From: Lachnospiraceae bacterium
GTDB lineage: Bacteria > Bacillota > Clostridia > Lachnospirales > Lachnospiraceae
Reading direction: 5' to 3'
Length of the DNA: 7,270 nt
Assembly (NCBI GenBank): GCA_024699395.1
Contig: JAILPU010000236.1
Location: 1-7,270, forward strand
Both the position numbers and the translations under genes were made by a program. Under the pieces are notes generated by a model that was given only the letters and a program-made list of their open reading frames with translations, had not been told where the DNA came from and made no database searches. This document shows, piece after piece, positions 1-5,807 of the stretch (positions are counted from its first letter, which is position 1; each line of letters opens with the position of its first letter).

Positions 1-143
1 ACCGATATAACACCGCAACCGTTTTTTCCAAGGCTTTCAAAGGCATCCTCAAATAAAAACTGGGCGCCGCCGTAAAAAACTCGGTCGCCCTCTTTGATCA
101 CTCTTATGAAGTTTTCCTCAAGACCCACTCTCTTATCCTTCAT
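1..143 (-). CDS. N-terminus of unrecognised protein with GCG motif (partial)
   Basis: This open frame starts at an ATG at 143 and runs leftward off the window, giving 47 complete codons with no stop. It begins MKDKRVGLEENF and ends in NGCGVIS. It lies 7 bases after the stop of the patatin-like gene, on the same strand, so it is probably the next gene of that operon. The ribosome binding site is weak: only a purine stretch inside the end of the patatin gene is visible. The Gly-Cys-Gly segment at residues 42-44, preceded by a YGG and aromatic stretch, loosely resembles the active-site cysteine region of papain-like or C39-type peptidases (GCGPTS). That is a guess from a very short fragment. No family can be assigned with confidence. 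Confidence 0.6.
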   Translation of the reverse strand, partial: MKDKRVGLEENFIRVIKEGDRVFYGGAQFLFEDAFESLGKNGCGVIS

Positions 144-150
144 ATATTTG

Positions 151-984
151 TTAAACAGACTCTTTTTTCAAAAAATCCATGGCATCTTTAAGCCCCAAAT
201 CGTACAGTTTTTGAAGCTTCTTATTGTTTCTTTCCAGTTTGTTTACGTAATAACTTTCCGATGGCCTTATGACTTTTGCGATTCCCTTCTCTGCCAGTTC
301 ACTCAGTCTGTCCTGCTGCCTCTTGTACATTAAATGTCTGCTTTCCACAGCCTGAGCAAAATTGGGATAATCCTTGCCATAGAGTCGCTCGGTAAGCTTC
401 ACGGGAAGGGGCTTTTTAACATAATCCGCGGGCTTTGTAAGAACAACAACCACCCTGTCATATCCATGTTCCAGCATATAATCGTAGGGGATACTGTCGC
501 ACACCGCTCCGTCCAGATAAAGTTTTCCCCCAATCTCCACCGGTTTTGACACATAGGGCATGGACCCCGATGCCCTGAGTTCATCCATTTGGCGATAGAC
601 GCTTTCTATCAGCCTGTATTCGGCCTTCCCTGCAACTATATCGGTTAGCACCGCATAAAAAGGAATCCCCGAAGCCATAAAAGCCTCGTCATCAAAGGGA
701 TCCAAAACACAGGGAACCGTATGGTACGCATAATCCGTCCCCACAATGTTTCCTTCCTTTATTAGAGGCCACAAACCCATATAATTGGGGTTCTTGTTAT
801 ATTTCTTGTTATACCTGAGCCCGCGTCCCTGTTGTCCGGACAGGAAGTTAACGCCGAACAGTGCGCCGGCAGAAACGCCTATTACTCCATCAAACGAGAC
901 TTTGTGTCCCATAAACATATCTAAAACTCCTGCGGTGTATATGCCCTGCATAGCTCCGCCTTCAAGAACGAGTGCTGTCTTCAC
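151..984 (-). CDS. Patatin-like phospholipase family protein
   Basis: This 277-residue protein is a predicted serine lipid acyl hydrolase of the bacterial patatin family (YjjU/RssA-like). The oxyanion-hole glycines are in EGGAMQG (residues 8-14), the nucleophile elbow is GVSAG with Ser38, and the partner aspartate is Asp158 in DGA, so the Ser-Asp dyad is intact. The C-terminal third, charged and Tyr/Lys-rich, matches the extra domain common in Firmicutes members. No signal peptide or membrane segment is seen, so it is probably cytosolic or peripheral. The start is GTG at 984, one base after the GIY-YIG stop. It is preceded at 7 bases by a strong GGGGAGAGG site lying inside that upstream gene, which suggests translational coupling. 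The substrate is unknown. Its place downstream of a metal exporter may be incidental or may reflect envelope-lipid response to metal stress. Confidence 0.93.
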   Translation of the reverse strand: MKTALVLEGGAMQGIYTAGVLDMFMGHKVSFDGVIGVSAGALFGVNFLSGQQGRGLRYNKKYNKNPNYMGLWPLIKEGNIVGTDYAYHTVPCVLDPFDDEAFMASGIPFYAVLTDIVAGKAEYRLIESVYRQMDELRASGSMPYVSKPVEIGGKLYLDGAVCDSIPYDYMLEHGYDRVVVVLTKPADYVKKPLPVKLTERLYGKDYPNFAQAVESRHLMYKRQQDRLSELAEKGIAKVIRPSESYYVNKLERNNKKLQKLYDLGLKDAMDFLKKESV

Positions 985-985
985 C

Positions 986-1243
986 TTAAAACCTCTCCCC
1001 GGTTATCAATTTTAGTTTTTCACTTCTTGCCATCTGTTTTATATGCCATTCCCTGCTCATTGCTTCCTCTTTTGTATCATACTCCTCATAATACAAAAGT
1101 TCCACCGGAAGCCTGGATTTGGTATACTTTGCGCCCTTACCTTCATTATGTGCTTTTATTCTGTTATCAAGATTGTTTGTCCAACCCGTGTAGAGAGAAC
1201 CGTCGGCGCATTTTACTATATAGGTATAGTTTTTGTGTCCCAT
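986..1243 (-). CDS. GIY-YIG domain protein (YhbQ/UPF0213-like)
   Basis: This is a small, single-domain GIY-YIG nuclease-family protein of 85 residues. The two-strand motif is present in altered form, with the first part as TYIVKC (residues 7-12) and the second as LYTG (17-20). It is followed by TNNLDNRIKAHN with the conserved Arg28 and His32, and by a C-terminal SREWHIK segment whose Glu65 fits the metal-binding catalytic glutamate. This is the pattern of the UPF0213/YhbQ and SLX1-like group; cellular roles of the stand-alone bacterial proteins are poorly defined, with DNA repair or nuclease activity inferred. The frame can be extended to a GTG at 1252, directly after the ATPase stop. The ATG at 1243 is preferred because AGGTGA (1249-1254) sits 5 bases upstream of it. 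Confidence 0.9.
   Translation of the reverse strand: MGHKNYTYIVKCADGSLYTGWTNNLDNRIKAHNEGKGAKYTKSRLPVELLYYEEYDTKEEAMSREWHIKQMARSEKLKLITGERF
992..1000 (-). promoter_or_regulatory. Ribosome binding site of the patatin-like gene
   Basis: GGGGAGAGG on the minus strand lies 7 bases before the GTG at 984 and inside the last codons of the GIY-YIG gene. It supports the non-ATG start and suggests that translation of the two genes is coupled. Confidence 0.8.
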
Positions 1244-1248
1244 TAAAA

Positions 1249-1254
1249 TCACCT
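1249..1254 (-). promoter_or_regulatory. Ribosome binding site deciding the GIY-YIG start
   Basis: AGGTGA on the minus strand overlaps the stop codon of the upstream ATPase gene and lies 5 bases before the ATG at 1243. It overlaps the alternative GTG at 1252 and cannot serve it, so ATG 1243 is the better start. Confidence 0.7.
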
Positions 1255-3151
1255 AAACGTTCTCAATCCTTTTAACATACATGCATCTGATGGCATTCAA
1301 AACCGCTACCACCATAACTCCCACATCGGCAAAGATGGCAAACCACATATTGGCTATACCCAGTGCTCCCAGGATAAGGCAGATTACCTTCACCCCGATG
1401 GCGAACCAGATATTCTCCTTAACTATGGAAAGGCACTTTCTTGCTATCTTTATGGCTACAGCAATCTTACCGGGATCGTCGTCCATAAGGACCACATCCG
1501 CCGCCTCAATAGCGGCATCCTGTCCCAGCGCTCCCATGGCAATTCCCACATCTGCCCTTTTCAATACGGGAGCATCGTTTATTCCGTCTCCCACAAAGAT
1601 AACGGAGTCTTTTTTATCCTTCTTTTCGGACATTATCTTTTCTAAGGTTTCAAGCTTGCCTGTGGGAAGAAGATCGCTGTGAACCCTTGTTATTCCCAGT
1701 TCCTCTGCAACGGTATTTGCCGCTTTTGCCACATCACCCGTAAGCATTACTATCTCATTCACGCCACACTTTTTTAAGCTTTCCAAAGCACCTTTGCTCT
1801 GAGCTTTAACTTTATCCGAAATAATTATATGACCCGCGTAATCCTCCTCAAAAGTCACATGGACCGCAGTTCCGTTATGATCGCATTCATGCCACTTGCT
1901 GCCTATGTTTTCCATAAAGGTGCTGTTTCCCACGCAAATCCTTCGTCCGTTTACCAAAGCTTTAACGCCCTGGCCGGAAATCTCCTCTATATCGGAGACG
2001 GTACAGCCGTCTTTTTCATTGCAGTAAGCTTTCTTAATGGATTCCGCAATTGGGTGCTTGGAATATCTTTCCACGTGAGCCGCCATATGAAGAAGCTCAT
2101 TATGGTCCACATTATCGCTGTAGATATCGGTCACTTCAAATACTCCGCATGTCAAAGTTCCCGTCTTATCCATAACAACAGTCTTGGCATTTGCAAGTGT
2201 TTCCATATAATTGGAACCTTTGATAAGTATACCACATCTTCCCGCTCCTCCGATACCTGCAAAAAATGAAAGAGGGATACTTATAACCAATGCGCAGGGA
2301 CAGCTTATTACCAAAAATATCAACGCTCTGTAGATCCATTGTCCAAAACCGGGTTCCATTCCCATTACAAGTCTTATAAGAGGCACAACCAAAGCCAGCG
2401 CCAGCGCCAGATATACCACAACCGGAGTATAAAACCTGGCAAATTTGGAAATAAAATTCTCGGATTTGGACTTGTGAGAACTTGCGTCCTCAATAAGTTC
2501 CATAACCTTGCTTGCCGTTGACTCTTCAAATTCGCAGGTTGTCTTAACCCTGATCATTCCGCTTAAATTGATACACCCGCTTATAACATTGTCCCCTTCT
2601 TTAACCGTTCTGGGAACGCTTTCCCCTGTCAGTGCCGCTGTATTAACGGTAGATGTCCCTTCGATTACAGTTCCGTCGATGGGGATTCTTTCACCGGGTT
2701 TTACCACTATTATGCTTCCTGTCTCCACCTCATCACAATCTACCTGTTCGAGGTTTCCCTCCTCGTCCTCGATATTGGCATAATCGGGACATATATCCAT
2801 AAGATCCGTTATACTTTTTCTGCTCTTTCCCACGGCATAAGTCTGAAAAAATTCACCGATTTGATAAAAAAGCATTACGGCAATAGCTTCCACGTAATCT
2901 CCGGAACCCGAATAAATTGCAAGACATATTGCTCCGAATGTAGCTATTACCATTAAAAGACATTCATCAAAGGGCTGCCTGTTTTTAATCCCGGCAAATG
3001 CTTTCTTTATAATGTCTGTGCCTATCAAAGCATAAACCAAAAGATAGCATATTCCTCTCACCAATCCCTTGGGATTAATTAACCACAGTAAGATCATGGC
3101 TACAGCCGTAATCACTATTCTCAAAAGTCTTTCTTTTTGCTTTTTATTCAT
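1253..3151 (-). CDS. cadA: Heavy-metal P1B-type ATPase (Zn2+/Cd2+/Pb2+ exporter), no N-terminal HMA domain
   Basis: This 632-residue membrane pump uses ATP to export soft divalent metals from the cytosol. All catalytic landmarks are intact: the actuator TGES (175-178), the transmembrane metal site CPC (284-286), the phosphorylation site DKTGTLT with Asp328, the SKHP pair (His366-Pro367) and the hinge GDGINDAP (521-528). Near the C-terminus, Lys588 and Asp609 are 21 residues apart, the spacing of the ZntA Lys/Asp pair that defines the P1B-2 (Zn/Cd/Pb) group; CPC plus this pair argues against a copper pump. It begins MNKKQKE and enters membrane segments at once, so the usual N-terminal HMA domain is absent. 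That domain is encoded as a separate gene 30 bases upstream. The site before ATG 3151 is weak (GGTGA about 12 bases away). Zn versus Cd preference cannot be read from sequence. Confidence 0.96.
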   Translation of the reverse strand: MNKKQKERLLRIVITAVAMILLWLINPKGLVRGICYLLVYALIGTDIIKKAFAGIKNRQPFDECLLMVIATFGAICLAIYSGSGDYVEAIAVMLFYQIGEFFQTYAVGKSRKSITDLMDICPDYANIEDEEGNLEQVDCDEVETGSIIVVKPGERIPIDGTVIEGTSTVNTAALTGESVPRTVKEGDNVISGCINLSGMIRVKTTCEFEESTASKVMELIEDASSHKSKSENFISKFARFYTPVVVYLALALALVVPLIRLVMGMEPGFGQWIYRALIFLVISCPCALVISIPLSFFAGIGGAGRCGILIKGSNYMETLANAKTVVMDKTGTLTCGVFEVTDIYSDNVDHNELLHMAAHVERYSKHPIAESIKKAYCNEKDGCTVSDIEEISGQGVKALVNGRRICVGNSTFMENIGSKWHECDHNGTAVHVTFEEDYAGHIIISDKVKAQSKGALESLKKCGVNEIVMLTGDVAKAANTVAEELGITRVHSDLLPTGKLETLEKIMSEKKDKKDSVIFVGDGINDAPVLKRADVGIAMGALGQDAAIEAADVVLMDDDPGKIAVAIKIARKCLSIVKENIWFAIGVKVICLILGALGIANMWFAIFADVGVMVVAVLNAIRCMYVKRIENV

Positions 3152-3181
3152 CTTCTCACACTTTCACCGTAAAAAACTTAA

Positions 3182-3400
3182 TTAAAGGAAGATTTCGCAG
3201 TCGTCCTCTACCTTTTTGCAATTTGCCCTGACAGCTTCCATCACCTTGTCAACGTCAGCTCCCTCTTCAAATTCAACCTTCATTTTAAGAGCCATAAAAT
3301 TAACTACACATTCCTTAACGCCCTCGGTCTTATTGGCTGCAACCTCCATCTTATTGGCACATGCCGCACAGTCTACATCGATTTTATAAGTCTTTTTCAT
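3182..3400 (-). CDS. Free-standing HMA-domain metal-binding protein
   Basis: This is a 72-residue ferredoxin-like HMA domain. The metal loop is DCAACANK, with the Cys11 and Cys14 pair (CxxC). Asp10 just before it replaces the usual Thr-x-x or Met of copper chaperones and is typical of Zn/Cd-type HMA domains. The rest fits the beta-alpha-beta-beta-alpha-beta pattern (VKECVVNF as strand 2, KMKVEFEEG as strand 3). The acidic C-terminal DDCEIF adds Cys68 and possible extra ligands. It is the first gene of the operon, 30 bases before the ATPase that lacks this domain. It probably binds metal and docks with the pump as its detached N-terminal domain or a chaperone. The start at ATG 3400 is supported by AAGGAG 8 bases upstream. 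It could also act as a cytosolic metal buffer. Confidence 0.93.
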   Translation of the reverse strand: MKKTYKIDVDCAACANKMEVAANKTEGVKECVVNFMALKMKVEFEEGADVDKVMEAVRANCKKVEDDCEIFL

Positions 3401-3421
3401 TGTTTGATCTCCTTTTCGATT

Positions 3422-3445
3422 AAATGATTGCTTAATTGATGATTT
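3422..3445. promoter_or_regulatory. Candidate operator (imperfect dyad) over the efflux start point
   Basis: A 24 bp AT-rich imperfect inverted repeat runs from AAAT at 3422 to ATTT at 3445 with a central TTAA; 16 of 24 positions are symmetric. It abuts the -10 box and covers the predicted start point of the efflux promoter, where an ArsR/SmtB repressor would block transcription. It does not match the classic TGAA-N6-TTCA operator closely, so assignment rests on position and symmetry. Confidence 0.45.
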
Positions 3446-3446
3446 A

Positions 3447-3475
3447 AATATAATCCTGTTTTTTCCTTATGTCAA
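3447..3475 (-). promoter_or_regulatory. Promoter of the metal-efflux operon
   Basis: On the minus strand there is a perfect -35 TTGACA (3475-3470), a 17-base spacer and a -10 TATATT (3452-3447), placed 46 bases before the HMA start codon. The expected start point is near 3440. It is nearly consensus for the main sigma factor, as expected for a promoter held down by a repressor. Confidence 0.8.
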
Positions 3476-3496
3476 TACCATTTACCTTTTTCAGGG

Positions 3497-3525
3497 TTGA
3501 ATCTTTTATGTACAATTCATATAAT
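3497..3525 (+). promoter_or_regulatory. Promoter of the ArsR-family regulator
   Basis: A -35 TTGAAT (3497-3502), a 17-base spacer and a perfect -10 TATAAT (3520-3525) stand 30 bases before the regulator's ATG. A short inverted repeat, TGAAT at 3498-3502 and ATTCA at 3515-3519, lies across the -35 and spacer and could serve autoregulation. The AGGGGAGG ribosome binding site (3541-3548) follows. Confidence 0.75.
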
Positions 3526-3555
3526 ATTCTTTAGAAACCAAGGGGAGGAATAACT

Positions 3556-3933
3556 ATGTCTGATAATTCCCACCATTCCCACAATCATGGTGCAACCAGA
3601 CACAATGAAGAGATGATAAGAGAATGTATTCAGGACGAAGCCGCAGTAGTAAACGTGGCCAATGCCCTTAAGCAGCTGGGAGATCCCAGCAGGCTTCGCA
3701 TTTTCTGGTATCTGTGCCATGAGGAAGAATGTGTCATTAATATAGCCGACGCCATGAACATGACAAGTCCGGCCATATCACATCACTTAAGACTCCTTAA
3801 AGCCGCAGGTCTTATTGTTTCCAAAAGATCCGGAAAGGAAATGTTTTACAGTGCCTCAGACAGCGAGCTTGCCCAGGCTCTTCATCTCACCATAGAGCAG
3901 ATAGCAAGTATCACCTGCCCCGGTAAGCACTAA
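3556..3933 (+). CDS. ArsR/SmtB-family metal-responsive repressor with His-rich N-terminus
   Basis: This is a 125-residue winged-helix repressor. The core is typical of the family: LGDPSRLRIFWYL (residues 41-53), the helix-turn-helix IADAMNMTSPAISHHLRLLKAAG (63-85) and the wing ending at FYS (97-99). Family members bind DNA as dimers and release it on binding metal. Possible metal ligands are the N-terminal His cluster (His6, 7, 9, 11, 16), Cys54 and Cys59 around the alpha-3 region, and Asp102, Glu104 and His110 at the start of alpha-5. The C-terminus adds Cys121 and His125. It is divergent from the HMA-ATPase operon 155 bases away and is its likely regulator. AGGGGAGG 7 bases before ATG 3556 fixes the start. 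Its last codons lie inside a tandem repeat array. A Zn/Cd sensor (CzrA/CadC-like) is inferred from context. Confidence 0.93.
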   Translation: MSDNSHHSHNHGATRHNEEMIRECIQDEAAVVNVANALKQLGDPSRLRIFWYLCHEEECVINIADAMNMTSPAISHHLRLLKAAGLIVSKRSGKEMFYSASDSELAQALHLTIEQIASITCPGKH

Positions 3934-4112
3934 GCCGGTTCACAAATTATAAAAATGTGACAGTTCTGCTCCCCGCTTACGCATTACAAGCGGTAAGCAC
4001 TAAGCCGGATACAGATTATAAAGCTGTGACAGTTTTCCCTACTTACTCGTTACCACCGGCAAACAATAATCAAGATACAAAAATACAGTCAAATTAGAAT
4101 GTGACGATTTCC
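3921..4112. repeat. Three diverged tandem repeats spanning the ArsR tail and the ArsR-SOD gap
   Basis: Three head-to-tail units start at 3921, 3991 and 4057 (lengths 70, 66 and 56). Units 1 and 2 share an identical 18-base head, CGGTAAGCACTAAGCCGG, then a similar body with ATTATAAA, TGTGACAGTT and a CTTAC-type end. Unit 3 is more diverged, with CGGCAAACAATAATC, GATACA and TGTGACGATTTCCC. A possible fourth partial unit starts at 4113 and reaches about 4157, next to the SOD ribosome binding site. The first head encodes the last residues and stop of the regulator. Within units 1 and 2 the TGTGAC block can pair with an upstream ACA-containing block (TCACA-N11-TGTGA at 3940-3960; ACAG-N9-CTGT at 4011-4027). 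No ORF or clear terminator lies here. Confidence 0.75.
3973..3993. other. Small hairpin in the ArsR-SOD intergenic region
   Basis: CCGCTT (3973-3978) pairs with AAGCGG (3988-3993) around a 9-base loop. An overlapping alternative pairs GCTTAC (3975-3980) with GTAAGC (3993-3998). There is no T-run after it, so it is not a standard terminator. It could be an mRNA stability element between the regulator and SOD. Confidence 0.4.
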
Positions 4113-4172
4113 CGGCAAACTATCCGGGTTATTAATATTAAAACAGGCTTACGCCGGAAAGGATGTATCAAT

Positions 4173-4790
4173 ATGTTCGAACAGATCAAATTACCCTATT
4201 CCTATGATGCATTAGAGCCCTATATCGATGCACTCACAGTGGAGACACACCACTCCAAGCATCACGCGACTTACACAAAAGCATTTAACGAGGCTGCCGA
4301 GAAGGCAGGCATGGCAGATATGACAGCCGAAGAGCTTCTTTCTTCCCTCGACAAGGTATCAGATCCCGCTCTCAAGAAAGCTCTTCGTAACAACGGCGGC
4401 GGTTTCTTCAATCACAACCTCTATTTTGCCAACTTCAGTGAGAATCCTGCCAAAGAAGCAACAGGCTCTTTAAAAGAAAGTATCGACAGAGATTTCGGAG
4501 GTCTTGATGCACTTAAGGCCGCCCTCAAGCAGGCAGCTCTCACCCAGTTTGGTTCGGGTTGGGCATGGCTTGTAACAGACAAATCGGGAAAACTTTCCGT
4601 TATTCAGAGTGCCAACCAGGACAACCCCTACAGTGATAACACATCTCTTATTCCTCTTATCGCCCTTGATGTTTGGGAGCATGCTTACTATCTCAAATAC
4701 AAAAATTTACGTGGGGACTACATAGACAACTTCTTCGAAGTTCTTGACTGGGATAAAGTTAAAGCTCTTTATGAAAAATCAGTAGGCTGA
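4173..4790 (+). CDS. sodA: Superoxide dismutase, Mn/Fe family (Mn-type signature)
   Basis: This 205-residue enzyme converts superoxide to oxygen and hydrogen peroxide in the cytosol. The metal ligands fall at the positions known for E. coli MnSOD: His26, His81, Asp166 and His170 in DVWEHAYY. Second-shell His30 and Tyr34 in HHSKHHATY are also kept. GGG at 75-77 and Gln149 in SANQD are features of the Mn or cambialistic branch; Fe enzymes carry the active-site Gln earlier, near residue 69-70. The chain is full length. An upstream ATG at 4101 would add 24 unrelated residues. ATG 4173 is preferred because it gives the family N-terminus and has AAAGGA 9 bases upstream. It follows the metal regulator on the same strand after the repeat array. 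No convincing promoter of its own is seen, so co-transcription is possible. A strong terminator follows. Confidence 0.96.
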   Translation: MFEQIKLPYSYDALEPYIDALTVETHHSKHHATYTKAFNEAAEKAGMADMTAEELLSSLDKVSDPALKKALRNNGGGFFNHNLYFANFSENPAKEATGSLKESIDRDFGGLDALKAALKQAALTQFGSGWAWLVTDKSGKLSVIQSANQDNPYSDNTSLIPLIALDVWEHAYYLKYKNLRGDYIDNFFEVLDWDKVKALYEKSVG

Positions 4791-4837
4791 TACGCCTAAA
4801 AACATTTCCTTTAACAGGAATACAATTTTCAGAACTT

Positions 4838-4864
4838 AAAAAGTGCACCCTCGGTGCACTTTTT
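4838..4864. terminator. Bidirectional rho-independent terminator
   Basis: AAAAAGTGCACC (4838-4849) pairs perfectly with GGTGCACTTTTT (4853-4864) around a 3-base CTC loop, giving a 12 bp stem ending in a T-run on either strand. It stands 48 bases after the SOD stop and 50 bases beyond the end of the convergent minus-strand gene, so it can terminate both. Confidence 0.93.
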
Positions 4865-4914
4865 ATTATGTTTGTCCGCTTCTTCGAAAAAACTTCTTTT
4901 TGTTTATTATAATT

Positions 4915-5805
4915 TCAAAATAGGTCCAGCATATTATCAAGATATATTTCCTCCCGGACCTTAAGAAAATATTCGGGTTTTGTCATATAATATAAAAGCA
5001 TTTCAAGGACTACCGCACTCCCGAGACTTCTCCCCTCCAGCTTAAAATTTTCAAAGCCCATGGGTGCATAAACGTCTGTAATATCTTTTAAAGAAATGAA
5101 ACCCGGATTTTCCATGGCAAGGGAGAATCTGTACCCCTTACTTGCATCTATAGAAGGACATATATGATCCTCGCAAGGTAAGCCGAGGCATTTTAAACTC
5201 ACATTCTCATAACAGGCCTTTCTCTGAAGACATCCGAAATCACAGCATTCATTGCAAAGAAACTCTGTTTTCTTCCTTTCTTTTTCATCAAGCTGCGAAA
5301 GCTCCTCCAAGCGCTTATTAAGCCTGAAATCCAAAACGGTATAAGCAAATTCCTCCCTGTTTAATTCCCTTCTGAATTCCCGAAAATCCGTGATTACCTT
5401 TGTGGTGGAGGATACAAAATAAAACCCGGGATATTTTTTTCTTATATATTCCACAAGAAGGTCTGAATATATGATAATACCGTTTCGTGAACCCTCTTCA
5501 AATATTTTGCAGAGTTCGTTACATTTCTTATCCCCGAGATTTTCCTCAGTAAGCTTCGAGTTACTGAAGGTAAGTCTCGCGGAAATATTGTGTTCTTTCA
5601 TCAATGCCAGCACATCAAAAGGATTGGCATCGGAATACCCCACTCTTCCTCCACCCCAGATACAGTCTGCCGGTGCTCCGTAAACAGACCCTATCTCGCA
5701 CCAATCATAAAAATACTCTCTGTGATTTCGAAAGACCTCCAGAAAGACTTTATAGAATTCATAAAACTCAAAGAGCCCGGGAAGGTGATAATATATTTTA
5801 CCCAT
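4915..5805 (-). CDS. Cysteine-rich protein, possibly U32-like TIM-barrel/Fe-S
   Basis: I cannot name this protein of about 296 residues with confidence. The first 160 residues alternate strands and helices as in a TIM barrel (GAPADCIWGGG near residue 46, ISARLTFSNS, NGIIIYSDLLVEY, FYFVSSTTKV). A cluster of eight cysteines follows (186, 189, 190, 194, 200, 208, 213 and 218, counted from a TTG start), including CNECC and CEDHIC. FKLEGR near 256-261 resembles the KIEGR segment of U32 family proteins, which use a Cys-bound Fe-S cluster. Peptidase activity should not be assumed. No signal peptide or membrane segment is seen. It lies directly after the kinase-like gene. The start is ambiguous: ATG 5805 is 2 bases past the upstream stop, whereas TTG 5811 overlaps that stop and sits 5 bases from GGAG (11 for the ATG). 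Confidence 0.85.
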   Translation of the reverse strand: MGKIYYHLPGLFEFYEFYKVFLEVFRNHREYFYDWCEIGSVYGAPADCIWGGGRVGYSDANPFDVLALMKEHNISARLTFSNSKLTEENLGDKKCNELCKIFEEGSRNGIIIYSDLLVEYIRKKYPGFYFVSSTTKVITDFREFRRELNREEFAYTVLDFRLNKRLEELSQLDEKERKKTEFLCNECCDFGCLQRKACYENVSLKCLGLPCEDHICPSIDASKGYRFSLAMENPGFISLKDITDVYAPMGFENFKLEGRSLGSAVVLEMLLYYMTKPEYFLKVREEIYLDNMLDLF

Positions 5806-5807
5806 GA

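Noticed and set aside
1829..2269. Plus-strand open frame of 146 codons.
   Set aside because: It lies wholly antisense to the metal ATPase, whose motifs are intact, and its translation has no recognisable domain.
3517..3720. Minus-strand frame over the start of the ArsR gene.
   Set aside because: The ArsR frame has a consensus promoter, a strong ribosome binding site and a clear family match, so this is a shadow.
3940..3960. TCACA-N11-TGTGA read as a CRP/FNR-type site.
   Set aside because: CRP half-sites run TGTGA then TCACA with a 6-base spacer. Here the order and spacing are wrong, so I kept it only as a feature of the repeat unit.
3973..3993. Hairpin after ArsR as a rho-independent terminator.
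   Set aside because: The stem is only 6 bp and no T-run follows on the plus strand.
3921..4112. Repeat array read as a CRISPR.
   Set aside because: The units are diverged along their whole length, with no constant repeat separated by unique spacers, and no cas genes are present.
4111..4128. CCCGG/CCGGG 5 bp stem with an 8-base loop before SOD as a terminator or riboswitch.
   Set aside because: The stem is too short, the following bases are mixed A/T, and no riboswitch consensus is visible.
4101..4172. N-terminal extension of SOD from an upstream in-frame ATG at 4101.
   Set aside because: The 24 extra residues do not fit the family, and the segment contains the repeat array end and the SOD ribosome binding site. 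ATG 4173 gives the normal N-terminus.
4806..4820. TTCCT/AGGAA mini-hairpin after SOD.
   Set aside because: A 5 bp weak stem next to a much stronger terminator is likely chance.
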